Source of the DNA: a virus | Direction: 5' to 3' (one strand) | IMG/VR virus record: IMGVR_UViG_3300032268_000599 | Coordinates: 1 to 64,000 of that record | DNA length: 64,000 nucleotides | In this document: positions 1 to 7,914 of the stretch, piece by piece | How the letters are laid out: the number at the start of each line of letters is the position of its first letter | Numbering within the stretch: the first letter of the stretch is position 1 | The notes under the pieces: model-generated | Told to the model about the DNA's origin: nothing | The model's database searches: none | What the model saw: only the letters and a program-made list of their open reading frames with translations | Translations under genes and position numbers: made by a program

Positions 1-405
1 GTCAGACTTCCCCCTAGACGGCTTTGGGGCACTAACTTTGCAGGTCAGAGGCTGTTCGTCGGTTAGAGTGCCTCATGGCCTAGCAAACCACTCCCGTAAG
101 AGTGCTTCTCCTGTTTGACTGGCCCTTGTGGGGTGTCGAAAAGATTTGAGCATAGAGCTATCGGAATAGTCAAGCATTTCCGCGATAGAATAATTATTGC
201 GATCATCTATCCGGATCGCTTGGCCCACTGACCATGGGCGGGAGCCGTTAGACGGGGACTCGTTTGGTGTCCGGGGTGGCCCGACGTACACGCCAGATTT
301 CCCCGGCCATCACGAGCAGCCTTCCGCGGGGAGGGGGGCTGGGGGGTGGGGAGCAGAGAGACGCGAGAACGGGAATCTCAATCCCGGTTCAAGTAAGATT
401 TCATC
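1..405. other. Left-end stretch with little coding signal and a G-rich tract
   Basis: No confident gene is visible here. The one open frame worth recording is a weak leftward one at 73-228. At 328-351 the top strand carries four runs of four to six G separated by one or two bases, a strong G-quadruplex motif about 55 bases upstream of the next gene. A short CGGGA/TCCCG hairpin follows at about 370-386. No tRNA could be folded. Confidence 0.6.
73..228 (-). CDS. Possible small hypothetical protein (51 aa)
   Basis: A leftward frame from a GTG at 228 encodes VGQAIRIDDRNNYS and ends with REWFARP. The amino-acid composition is plausible for a small soluble protein, but there is no clear ribosome binding site and no family was recognised. 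The codons are more AT-rich than in neighbouring genes. If real, it would be the next gene after lsr2 in a leftward operon. It could equally be a chance frame. Confidence 0.3.
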   Translation of the reverse strand: MGQAIRIDDRNNYSIAEMLDYSDSSMLKSFRHPTRASQTGEALLREWFARP

Positions 406-777
406 ATGGACTTCAAGCCGGTAAAGGTTGTCATCATTCCGCCTGGGGGAGAGCCTGCCGAGGCGCGGGTGATCGGTCAGGATCTTCGGAATCTTCAGTC
501 GATTGTTGGCGGTTACATCGAGGCGGTGAGCACGATGTACGACGATGCCGGAACTCCACAGGCCGTGTTTTGGTGCAACGAGGAGGGGAAGTTGCAGAAC
601 CTTCCCATCAATGCGAGGGCGACAGCTTTGTGGTACGCGATTGAGGGTGGCCCGACCGGGGATCACTTATGCGGGACGGTGATCCTGACTGGCGGGGCGG
701 ATCGGGATGGGGATATCTTGCCCACCCCTCAGGTCCTTGTTGACGGCCTGGGTTTCCTCAATGGCGACGATCAGTAG
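406..777 (+). CDS. DUF3846-type protein
   Basis: This 123-residue protein matches the DUF3846 family of phages and actinobacterial plasmids. The shared pattern is an N-terminal VIIPPGG stretch, the core DLRNLQSIVGGYIEAV, then WCNEEGKLQNLPINARAT, and a C-terminal GTVILTG. The family's biochemical role is unknown. The ATG at 406 starts the conserved domain, though its ribosome binding site is weak (AAGTAAG). The gene converges on lsr2 and the two coding regions overlap by seven bases. A G-quadruplex motif lies just upstream. It may belong to the early accessory genes. Confidence 0.85.
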   Translation: MDFKPVKVVIIPPGGEPAEARVIGQDLRNLQSIVGGYIEAVSTMYDDAGTPQAVFWCNEEGKLQNLPINARATALWYAIEGGPTGDHLCGTVILTGGADRDGDILPTPQVLVDGLGFLNGDDQ

Positions 778-1100
778 CCCTGTCTGTGGGTCTTGTTGTA
801 CTCGTCGGTGACTTCCTGGGAGATGCGTCCGCGGGGGGATATTTCCATGCCGACTTTTGCGGCCCATTCTCGTATGGCGGCGCGTTGCTCGACTCCCGCT
901 AGATGGCCTTGCATTGTTGCTTCCTTGGCCGACCTGCTTCGGGTTGCGATTGCGAGCCACGGCTTTAGCACGGCATAGAAGTTGTCCGCATTCTTTTCCG
1001 ATAGGTCCATTGAATAACCCTCGCCATTGATGGTGAAGGCTATGGTTAGGTCAGCGTCTCCACCGTCCATATCGTCTACTAGTACGGTTTTTGTTGCCAC
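771..1100 (-). CDS. lsr2: Lsr2-like nucleoid-associated protein
   Basis: This 109-residue protein has the two-part Lsr2 layout. An N-terminal dimerisation domain begins TKTVLVDDMDGG and includes the MDLSEKNADNF core. The C-terminal DNA-binding domain contains IREWAAKVGMEISPRGRIS, with the R90-G91-R92 motif that in Lsr2 enters the minor groove of AT-rich DNA. Host Lsr2 silences foreign AT-rich DNA. A phage copy could compete with it, silence competing elements or compact phage DNA. Translation starts at GTG (1100), with AGGAG about nine bases upstream. It is transcribed away from the terminase operon. Confidence 0.92.
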   Translation of the reverse strand: MATKTVLVDDMDGGDADLTIAFTINGEGYSMDLSEKNADNFYAVLKPWLAIATRSRSAKEATMQGHLAGVEQRAAIREWAAKVGMEISPRGRISQEVTDEYNKTHRQGY

Positions 1101-1352
1101 TGGATTTTTGCTCCTATTTGGTTGACTATCCTCGGCGGCGCGGGAGTTTTCCTGGCGGGGCCAACCCTCAGGCTACCCCCATGTGGGTACAAAATTCCAC
1201 TACATCAGATAGTTACACTCGTGTAATTTCGGTTGCCGGAAAGCTTTGTGCAGCTAATCAAATGATATTATTGATGTTGAGAGGCTGTAAGTGGATGGAT
1301 ATTTCCAATTACGCTAACTATTACCGACTTAATCATTAATGCCCGGAAAGAA
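1101..1352. promoter_or_regulatory. Divergent control region between lsr2 and the late operon
   Basis: This 252-base stretch separates leftward lsr2 from the rightward structural genes and is more AT-rich towards the terminase side. It contains two inverted repeats: TTACAC-TC-GTGTAA at 1213-1226, which looks like a dimer operator, and TACCC...GGGTA at 1174-1189. A possible promoter, TTGCCG with TAATCA 16 bases later, starts near 1230 but is weak. The region plausibly controls late transcription; which regulator binds is unknown. Confidence 0.5.
1213..1226. promoter_or_regulatory. Palindromic operator candidate TTACAC-N2-GTGTAA
   Basis: This is a perfect six-base inverted repeat around a two-base centre in the lsr2/terminase intergenic region. 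Its size fits a dimeric repressor or activator site. No second copy was found by eye. Confidence 0.4.
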
Positions 1353-1460
1353 ATGATTTCAGCCTCGGAGCGGGGCGACCGCAAGCTGGAAGCTTTCTGG
1401 TCCGCCGCGATGGATCGTTTTCTGGATACTTTTGCAAGGGAAAACCATGATGATGCCTAG
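1353..1460 (+). CDS. Small ORF upstream of terminase (35 aa)
   Basis: ATG at 1353 is preceded by a good ribosome binding site (GGAAAG, six bases away) and opens a 35-residue frame, MISASERGDRKLEAFW to FARENHDDA. It is charged and probably helical. It ends 23 bases before the start of the small terminase, so it could be a co-translated DNA-packaging accessory or a leader peptide. No family was recognised. Confidence 0.5.
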   Translation: MISASERGDRKLEAFWSAAMDRFLDTFARENHDDA

Positions 1461-1483
1461 CGGATTCAAGCGGGGCTAATCAC

Positions 1484-1870
1484 TTGCGACCCCCTGACGA
1501 TCTGAGAGAACGCGGTCTTGATTTCTGGTCGGCGGTTACCGACTCCGTGGAGTTGGACCCGTCCGGATTTGTGCTGCTCGGGGAAGCCTGCCGGATCATT
1601 GACCGACTTGACCGGCTTAGTGTCGCACTGAACGGCAAGGGCCGGGATTGGCTGAAGCTGGCCGACGAAATTGAGGTCACGGCCACCCGATTTGGGGATG
1701 GGAAAAACATCTCCGTGAAAGTTGCGGTAGACGGCTTGCTGTCGGAGTCGCGGCAGCAGCAGTTGGCGTTAAAGACTGTTTTGGCCCAGCTTGGCTTGGG
1801 TAAGACTTTTGAGAAGGCTTCGGGCGAGAAGTCGGCGTTGCAGCAGTGGCTGGAAGCGCGAAGTGGCTAG
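1484..1870 (+). CDS. terS: Terminase small subunit
   Basis: This 128-residue protein lies directly before the large terminase and overlaps its start by eight bases. Its helical N-terminus (RERGLDFWSAVTDSVELD) and the central LLGEACRIIDRLDRL segment match the short terminase small subunits seen in actinophages. TerS binds the packaging site on concatemeric DNA and recruits TerL. Translation starts at TTG (1484), with a weak GGGG ribosome binding site. The assignment rests on position as much as sequence. Confidence 0.75.
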   Translation: MRPPDDLRERGLDFWSAVTDSVELDPSGFVLLGEACRIIDRLDRLSVALNGKGRDWLKLADEIEVTATRFGDGKNISVKVAVDGLLSESRQQQLALKTVLAQLGLGKTFEKASGEKSALQQWLEARSG

Positions 1871-3416
1871 GTCTGCGGTGGCCGAGAGGGTTACCCGCAA
1901 GCCAATGAACCCGGTGGAGTTGCGGCCAAACGTCATCAACGGTCGCCGGGTGGGGAACCAGATCCCCGGTATCAACATTGTGCCGATGCACGAGTCGCGG
2001 GACCGCGGCGATGAGGCCATCGAGTTCCTGCTCCTGGTCGGAATTGAACCCGACCCCTGGCAGGAACACATTTTGCGGGAATCGCTGAACCTGGACAACC
2101 GAAACAAGTGGGCTGCCACTGAGGTGGGCCTGATTGTTCCGCGGCAGTGCGGAAAGACCGTTATTGCGGAACTTCGGGAACTGGTCGGCCTGTTCGTCCT
2201 GGGCGAGCAGCTGCAAATCCACTCCGCTCAGTTGTTCAGTACGGCCAAGGAGTCCTTCCTGCGTCAGGTGGCGCGGATCAGAAGGTGTCCGGACTTGATG
2301 GCGATGGTGCATAAGTTCCGCACCGGTAATGACAATGTTTCCATCGAGTTGAAGAACGGCTCCCGCCTGATGTATCAGGCGCGGGGTAATGATCCAAGCC
2401 GTGGGTTCTCCGCAGACCTTGTGGTCTACGACGAGGCTTACGGTCTGACAGCCGAGGTGATCGCAGCGTCCATGATGACGCTCTCCGCACGTCCGAATCC
2501 CCAGATGTGGTACTGCTCATCCACAGGTATGGAGGATTCGGAATTTTTGTTTCGCGTGCGTGAGCGCGGGTTAGATCGCGCTCCCCGGCTAGCCTTTTTC
2601 GAGTTCTCCGCTTCGCCTGGGTGCGACCCGAAGGACAAGGAGGAGTGGTACAAGGCCATTCCAGCCCTGGGTATCAGAATCGAAGAGGAGTTCATCGAAT
2701 CTGAGGGCCATGCACTGGACTGGGGTAAGCAGTTCTGCCGCGAGCGGCTGGGGCTGTGGGCGGATACCGCCATGCGGGACGTTATTCCGCTGGACTGGTG
2801 GGAAGCTTGCGGGGATTCGGAATCTCAGATTTCTAGCACCCAGATCATTGCCGCGGTGGACATTTCGCCGTTCCGCGACCGGGCTTCAGTAGCCATTTGC
2901 GGCGTTACGGACGAGGGCAGGCGGCAGTTGGAGGTCATTTATACCGCCAAGGGCACCAACTGGGTGGTTGATTACGTCCGGAAGCTCTATATGTCCACGA
3001 ATGCCCCGGAAAAGGTGGTCATTCAGGGCGGTGGTGCGCCGGGTTCGTTCATTGCCCCCCTTCAGCAGGAGGGGATTGAACTCATCATCCTGGGCCAGTC
3101 CGAAATTGGTAGGGCCACCGGGGAGTTCCACGACGCAGTGCGCGACAAAGTGATAGTTCACCTCAATGATCCGACCGTCATGTCGGCGTTCAAGAACTCG
3201 ACCCGGTACAGCATCGGGTCCAAAGAGGGCGGCAGCGAAAGCCCAACATGGGGTTTCGCCCGGAAAGACGCTTCAGCTGCCGATATAACACCCATAGTTG
3301 CGGCCTGTTACGCGCACTACGGGTTGAGCAAATACCTCGCTGAGAGGGCCATAGAAGAGGCAAAAAAGCCCCCTGGGGCGCACATGAACGCCCCCATCGG
3401 CGGAAGGATTTGGTAA
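1863..3416 (+). CDS. terL: Terminase large subunit (packaging ATPase/nuclease)
   Basis: This is the motor that pumps DNA into the prohead and cuts it. The GTG start at 1863 has a GGAAG ribosome binding site and gives 517 residues; longer frames upstream run through terS. The ATPase shows a Walker A at P93-R-Q-C-G-K-T99 and a Walker B, LVVYDEA, with D190-E191. The RNase H-like nuclease half begins near residue 330 with AAVDISPF. The length is normal for TerL. The stop is immediately followed by the portal start (TAAATG). Confidence 0.97.
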   Translation: MARSAVAERVTRKPMNPVELRPNVINGRRVGNQIPGINIVPMHESRDRGDEAIEFLLLVGIEPDPWQEHILRESLNLDNRNKWAATEVGLIVPRQCGKTVIAELRELVGLFVLGEQLQIHSAQLFSTAKESFLRQVARIRRCPDLMAMVHKFRTGNDNVSIELKNGSRLMYQARGNDPSRGFSADLVVYDEAYGLTAEVIAASMMTLSARPNPQMWYCSSTGMEDSEFLFRVRERGLDRAPRLAFFEFSASPGCDPKDKEEWYKAIPALGIRIEEEFIESEGHALDWGKQFCRERLGLWADTAMRDVIPLDWWEACGDSESQISSTQIIAAVDISPFRDRASVAICGVTDEGRRQLEVIYTAKGTNWVVDYVRKLYMSTNAPEKVVIQGGGAPGSFIAPLQQEGIELIILGQSEIGRATGEFHDAVRDKVIVHLNDPTVMSAFKNSTRYSIGSKEGGSESPTWGFARKDASAADITPIVAACYAHYGLSKYLAERAIEEAKKPPGAHMNAPIGGRIW

Positions 3417-5018
3417 ATGCCCGAAATTCTTAACCCACCCCCGTATGGCGGTGACGATCCTGTTAGAAACAGGGTTTTCGCCCCGCCGCCCACTAATGCG
3501 GGTCCAGAGCTAGCTGTTTACATATCTAACGAGGTGTACCCGAAATGGCACCGGGAAAAACTTCGCCTCGACAAGTTGAGCGGCTGGATGGATGGCCGTC
3601 AGCCCTATTCCGTCCGCGTAGGCCCCAGGGATCTGGAAAAACGATCACTTTTGGACCTTTCGCGCTCCCCCTGGCTTGGGTTGGCGGTGTCAACTTTCGC
3701 ACAAGCGATGTATGTCGATGGCTACCGTTCACCGGAAAACCGTGACAACTCATCCGCCTGGGAAATATGGAACGCGAATAACTTTACGGCACACCAGATT
3801 TCGGTTCACAGGGCGGCAATCGGGTACGGATATTCATTCGTTCGCGTCCTCCCTGGCGTGGACCACACCGGTAGGCAGATGCCGGTTCTTCGCGGAGTCA
3901 GCCCCAAGCGCATCTTCGCCATGTATGACGATCCGGTGGGAGATGATTTTCCCACCTGGGCGCTGGAATGGATGCCCGACAACAAGACGTGGCGCTGGTA
4001 CGACGATTACTGCTATCACGAGTTTGAAAACCCCAACCTTGACGGCAAGTTCACGTTCCTCCGCACCGTCGAACATGAGATCGGTGTATGCCCGATTGTT
4101 CGCTACGTCAACCAGATGGACTTGGATGGCCGTTGCATCGGTGACGTTGAGCCTGTCGTGGCAGTAGCAGCCCGTATCGACAAAACCGACTATGACCGGC
4201 TGCTGGTTCAGCATTACAACTCGTGGAAGGTTCGCACCGCGACCGGGCTTGAGCAAGCCGAAGATGATGCGAACCGGGCCGACGATAAGCGCAAGCTCGC
4301 GCAAGAGGACATGCTGGTGTCATCAGATCCGAACGTGACGTTCGGATCGCTTCCCGAAACCAACATGGCCCCCTTCATCCAGGCGCACGAGAGTGACGTT
4401 GAGGCGTTGTCCGCGATGCTGCAACTGCCGTCGCACTTGTTCACCGGAAAGGTTGTCAACGTGTCCGCGGAAGCGTTGGCGGCTTCCCGCGCGCAGACGA
4501 CTCAAAAGCTTCTGGAAAAGCAAACCAGCATGGGTGTCTCGCACGCCCGGATGCTGCGACTTGCGTCGGCAATTGCCGGGGATTCCAGTGCGGCCCAGGA
4601 TTTCAACGCACGAATCTCCTGGCAGGACGTGGAGGTCAGGTCGTTGGCCCAGGCCGCGGATGCCTACGGCAAGATCGCACAGCAGCTTGGTGTTCCGAAG
4701 GAGTTCCTATGGCGGTTCATTCCGGGCTTCGACGCAACGGATATTCAGGAAATGCGGAACATGGTTCTGGACGACGATCCGCTGACGAAGTATCTGCGGG
4801 ACGAGTTCGGGCAAAACCTTCTCCCCGGTACCGCCGAGGAAATGCACAAGATCGAGATGGAGCAGGCCAAGGCCGGGATCAAGAGTACGAGGGCGAAAGA
4901 AAAGGAAAAGAGCGACCCGAATCGGTTTGTTCGGGACGCTTCCAGGGCAAATAGAGCGGGTCGCGCCCTGCCGTCCCAGACCCCCGATTTTGACAACTCT
5001 CCCGGTGTCGGGGAATAG
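3417..5018 (+). CDS. Portal protein (SPP1 gp6-like)
   Basis: This 533-residue protein matches the SPP1 gp6-type portal family. It has an N-terminal wing (KWHREKLRLDKLSGWMDG), the RSPWLGLAVSTFAQAMYVDG core and the clip/stem region around HLFTGKVVNVSAEAL. The dodecameric portal forms the DNA channel at one capsid vertex and docks terminase and the head-tail connector. The C-terminus is charged and low in complexity. GGAAGGA precedes the ATG, and the position between TerL and the MuF-like gene is canonical. Confidence 0.95.
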   Translation: MPEILNPPPYGGDDPVRNRVFAPPPTNAGPELAVYISNEVYPKWHREKLRLDKLSGWMDGRQPYSVRVGPRDLEKRSLLDLSRSPWLGLAVSTFAQAMYVDGYRSPENRDNSSAWEIWNANNFTAHQISVHRAAIGYGYSFVRVLPGVDHTGRQMPVLRGVSPKRIFAMYDDPVGDDFPTWALEWMPDNKTWRWYDDYCYHEFENPNLDGKFTFLRTVEHEIGVCPIVRYVNQMDLDGRCIGDVEPVVAVAARIDKTDYDRLLVQHYNSWKVRTATGLEQAEDDANRADDKRKLAQEDMLVSSDPNVTFGSLPETNMAPFIQAHESDVEALSAMLQLPSHLFTGKVVNVSAEALAASRAQTTQKLLEKQTSMGVSHARMLRLASAIAGDSSAAQDFNARISWQDVEVRSLAQAADAYGKIAQQLGVPKEFLWRFIPGFDATDIQEMRNMVLDDDPLTKYLRDEFGQNLLPGTAEEMHKIEMEQAKAGIKSTRAKEKEKSDPNRFVRDASRANRAGRALPSQTPDFDNSPGVGE

Positions 5019-5029
5019 GTTGGCACCCC

Positions 5030-5644
5030 ATGGATATGGTTTCTCACCACCACGAGGAACAGAAGCACATTGCCCGTTCGGTAGTTATCGAACTGGTTCC
5101 AGCTTGGGAAATACTAGATTTCAATGACCTCAAGAGAACAACTGCACCATGGCTGAAAATGGCACGACCGATTGTGGAGAGCGCGTTCCGGAAAAGCCAG
5201 AATGTAGCTGCGGAGTTTGTCAAAAGCTATCGGAACTTCCAGTTAGACGACCCCCCGGATATGGACTTCGCCGCCCCAGTTTCAGATCGACAAATGTCAT
5301 TGAAGATTATGGCCTCAATGACGGTGACCGGCCCGGTGTGGATGGCGAAAAGAAGCCTTCCAGGTATGGATTTGAATACGATTCCCCAGATCCGAAGGGA
5401 TGGATTCAGCAAGTCTGTAGGTGCCGTGACCAGGCTCGTTCTCAATGGGGGGAGGGGAGTTGTACTGGATCTGGTACAACTCGACCCGCTTGCCAAGGGA
5501 ATTGCGGCAATCGCAGATCCCGACGCTTGTAATGGCTGTCAATTTTTGACTACACCGATAATGAAATCGGCTGGGATTAAAAGAATGGCTGCCGTTTCCG
5601 TTGGGCACGATTTCTGTAATTGTAGTGCAATTCCTGTCTATTAG
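5030..5644 (+). CDS. MuF-like minor capsid protein
   Basis: This 204-residue protein follows the portal. Its C-terminal signature, DPDACNGCQFL ... VGHDFCNCSAIPVY, is typical of the Cys-containing MuF/VG15-like minor head proteins of actinophages. In SPP1 the equivalent gp7 binds the portal and affects DNA ejection. Many actinophage MuF proteins are longer fusions with protease or ADP-ribosyltransferase domains; this one is the bare domain. ATG at 5030 is chosen; ATG 5036 is possible. Confidence 0.8.
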   Translation: MDMVSHHHEEQKHIARSVVIELVPAWEILDFNDLKRTTAPWLKMARPIVESAFRKSQNVAAEFVKSYRNFQLDDPPDMDFAAPVSDRQMSLKIMASMTVTGPVWMAKRSLPGMDLNTIPQIRRDGFSKSVGAVTRLVLNGGRGVVLDLVQLDPLAKGIAAIADPDACNGCQFLTTPIMKSAGIKRMAAVSVGHDFCNCSAIPVY

Positions 5645-5645
5645 C

Positions 5646-5651
5646 TATAAT
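5646..5651 (+). promoter_or_regulatory. Consensus -10 box TATAAT with no good -35
   Basis: A perfect TATAAT lies 55 bases before the next gene, in an AT-rich gap. The only -35-like hexamer is TTGTAG, 20 bases away, which is too far. It may boost the scaffold/coat genes or be fortuitous. Confidence 0.3.
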
Positions 5652-5705
5652 CTGCTACACTATTACTTAGTAGGGTTAACTATTTCCTTGCGAAAGACTA
5701 TTTGA

Positions 5706-6041
5706 ATGACGGATTACAAACCACCTAGAGCGGTTCAGGCTGAAGCGCGCCGTGCCCTGGCCTGGATTAAAGAAGGCCATGCCGGTGGTGGGTTTACCGC
5801 CACCGGGCGTGGACGCGCGGCGCAACTAGCGCGGGGCGCAGCCGTCAGCCGGGAAACCATTGGTCGTATCGCCAGCTACCTGGCGAGGCACGAGGTGGAC
5901 AAGAAGGGCAAGGGGTGGTCCCCCGGTAGCGAAGGGTATCCGTCACCCGGTCGTGTCGCATGGGCCGCGTGGGGTGGCGATGCCGCTAAGTCGTGGACCG
6001 CATCGGTTCTGAAATACGACGACGACGATAGCGACGATTGA
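5706..6041 (+). CDS. Conserved phage head-region protein
   Basis: This 111-residue protein matches a small domain common in actinophage head clusters, sometimes fused to MuF or protease proteins. The shared pattern is ARRALAWIKEGHAGGGFTA, then RGAAVSRETIGRIASYLARHEVD, then the highly conserved KGKGWSPGSEGYPSPGRVAW. It ends in an acidic DDDDSDD tail. No catalytic motif is evident and the function is unknown. Its place between MuF and scaffold suggests a role in head assembly or entry into the head. Confidence 0.75.
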   Translation: MTDYKPPRAVQAEARRALAWIKEGHAGGGFTATGRGRAAQLARGAAVSRETIGRIASYLARHEVDKKGKGWSPGSEGYPSPGRVAWAAWGGDAAKSWTASVLKYDDDDSDD

Positions 6042-6055
6042 GCAACCAGTCTTAA

Positions 6056-6070
6056 CGCCCGTAAGGGGCG
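6056..6070 (+). terminator. Short hairpin before the scaffold gene
   Basis: CGCCC-GTAA-GGGGCG forms a five-base stem followed by only three T. It is too weak for a convincing terminator and may tune expression between the preceding head-region gene and the scaffold. Confidence 0.25.
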
Positions 6071-6112
6071 GTTTGGTAACGCACGCCAGAAAAGTTGCGG
6101 AAGGAATAAAAA

Positions 6113-6739
6113 ATGGAAAACAATACCGAAGAGGCAGTTGCCTCGACCGAAGAAGTTCTGGAAATTTCTGAGGATACCCAAGAACGTCCGATTGACGACG
6201 GCCCCGAAGAGAAATTCATTTCGCAGACCGAACTTGATCGCATCTTGCAGAAGCGATTAAAGCGTCAGGAAGATCAGCTACTCAAGAAGTACGCTGACTA
6301 CGAACAACGCGTATCTGATTCAGAAGCGTACCGGAAGATTCAGGATGAGAAATCTACCGATTCGGAACGCTGGGAAAAAGAGCGAGATAAACTTCTTTCC
6401 TCGTTGAAGGAAAAAGACGAAACACTTACCAAGCTCGAAAGGGCAAACCTGATCGCTGACCTTGCCAGCGAACGCGGGTTGCCGAAGAGCTTCTGGAAGC
6501 GAGTCCAGGGCGATGGCGCAGATGAAATCGCTGAAGATATGGACTCCATCATCAAAGACCTGGGCCTGAAAGCCGACAGGGAAGCAAGCAAGGAAAAAAC
6601 GCCTAGTGCCCCCAAGAAGGGCGCGTTTTATGGCGGCGGTGGCGAGACTGAGGACCCTGATCCCGACACTGATTCGATTGTCTCAAAAATCCCGCGTGGG
6701 CCACAAATTCGTGTGGATAAACCCCGCGCTTACAAGTAA
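6113..6739 (+). CDS. Capsid scaffolding protein
   Basis: This 208-residue protein is very acidic and strongly coiled-coil. The heptad-rich part runs from about residue 40 to 120 (LQKRLKRQEDQLLKKYADYEQ and SSLKEKDETLTKLERANL), after an acidic N-terminus and before a Lys-rich C-terminus. Scaffolds line the growing prohead and leave before DNA enters. It lies immediately before the coat gene, the usual order. No protease motif is visible. A ribosome binding site GCGGAAGGA precedes the ATG. Confidence 0.9.
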   Translation: MENNTEEAVASTEEVLEISEDTQERPIDDGPEEKFISQTELDRILQKRLKRQEDQLLKKYADYEQRVSDSEAYRKIQDEKSTDSERWEKERDKLLSSLKEKDETLTKLERANLIADLASERGLPKSFWKRVQGDGADEIAEDMDSIIKDLGLKADREASKEKTPSAPKKGAFYGGGGETEDPDPDTDSIVSKIPRGPQIRVDKPRAYK

Positions 6740-6755
6740 GGATTAACCAACAACC

Positions 6756-7910
6756 ATGGCAAATAGCTTTCTTAAGCCTACAGTTGTGGTGGACACCGCG
6801 ATCAAGCTGCTTCAGCGCGAAATCGTTCTCCCCCAGCTGGTTTGGCTGAATGGCCTTGGGGATTTCAGCGGAAAATATCAAGACACCATCACGATCCGCG
6901 TCCCCGCCCGTACCGTCGCTCACCGCCGCACCTTCCGCGGTACCGGAGCGGCCCGTAACCTCGTCACCGAGGATCTGACCGAGAACGCAATCGCGGTCAC
7001 CCTCGATCACGACGTGTACCACGCCGTCTCCCTCACTGATGAGGAGTTGACGCTCGATATCACCGATTTCGCCGGTCAGGTTTTGAACCGTCAGGTTCGC
7101 GCCGTGGCTGAGGATCTGGAAAACGGTCTGGTCGAGACGATTGCCGGTGCGAACTACGCCCAGAACAATCACATCGTCAACACGACCGAAGGCAACCTGT
7201 GGCCTGCAATCGTTGAGGCCCGTCGCAAGCTGAACGACGCATACGTTGACCGCGCTGGCCGCGTCCTCGTTGTCGGCTCCGCTGTCGAGGCTGCGTTCCT
7301 CAAGGACCCGCAGTTCATCCGTTACGATGCCGCTGGCGATTCGCCCAACTCTGCCCTGCGTGATGCCACCATTGGTCAGGTCGCTGGGCTGAATGTCATT
7401 GTCTCCGATGCACTTCCGCATCAGGATGCGTTCCTCTTCCATCCAACCGCGTTCATCATGGCGACCCGGCCCCCGGCCCCGCCGCGTGGCGCTAGCTTCA
7501 CCTCCGCTGCCACCGCAGCTGGTTTGGCTATCCGCTGGCTGATGGACTACGACTACTCCTCGACCACCGACCGCAGCCTGGTGGATACCCTTGTGGGTTA
7601 CCAGTCTGTTGTCGATCCGGTTGATGGTTTCGTGCGTGCCGTCAAGTTGCACCTGAACGCGACCGGTGTCGTCGTCAGTGGCCGTGCCGACGTTACCGCT
7701 GCTGCCGGTGCAAACAAGACCTCGCAGCTTGCGGCCACCACCAACTACAACGAGAACGTCTCGGCCACCGCTACTTGGGCCTCTTCGGTCCCGGCCAAGG
7801 CCACCGTTTCTTCGACTGGTCTGGTGACCGGTGTTGCCGCTGGCACCACCAACATCACCGCCACCATCGACGGTGTTACCTCGGCCAACTTCGTGGTAAC
7901 CGTTACCTAA
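6756..7910 (+). CDS. Major capsid protein with C-terminal Ig-like domain
   Basis: This 384-residue coat protein belongs to the P22-coat-like branch of the HK97 fold; the N-terminus FLKPTVVVDTAIKLLQREIV and the VPARTVAHRRTFRGTG segment are typical. There is no delta domain or maturation-protease site, which agrees with the separate scaffold. From about residue 305 a Big-2-type Ig-like domain follows, with the ATWASSVPAKATVSSTGLVTG signature, probably displayed on the capsid surface. Codon use is strongly GC-biased, as expected for a highly expressed gene. Confidence 0.95.
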   Translation: MANSFLKPTVVVDTAIKLLQREIVLPQLVWLNGLGDFSGKYQDTITIRVPARTVAHRRTFRGTGAARNLVTEDLTENAIAVTLDHDVYHAVSLTDEELTLDITDFAGQVLNRQVRAVAEDLENGLVETIAGANYAQNNHIVNTTEGNLWPAIVEARRKLNDAYVDRAGRVLVVGSAVEAAFLKDPQFIRYDAAGDSPNSALRDATIGQVAGLNVIVSDALPHQDAFLFHPTAFIMATRPPAPPRGASFTSAATAAGLAIRWLMDYDYSSTTDRSLVDTLVGYQSVVDPVDGFVRAVKLHLNATGVVVSGRADVTAAAGANKTSQLAATTNYNENVSATATWASSVPAKATVSSTGLVTGVAAGTTNITATIDGVTSANFVVTVT

Positions 7911-7914
7911 GAAG

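Noticed and set aside
51-130. Possible tRNA suggested by GTCGGTTAGAG
   Set aside because: The D-arm-like sequence is not followed by a foldable anticodon arm or a TTC-containing T-arm on either strand.
1677-2312. Leftward open frame of about 211 codons opposite the terminase genes
   Set aside because: Overlaps both terminase genes on the other strand and shows no family pattern.
5030-5644. ADP-ribosyltransferase or protease fused to the MuF protein
   Set aside because: The protein is only 204 residues and shows none of the required motifs; the ART-like motif is in the tape measure instead.
6041-6112. Strong terminator between the head protein and scaffold
   Set aside because: The stem is only five pairs with three T; the scaffold and coat genes must be co-expressed with upstream genes.
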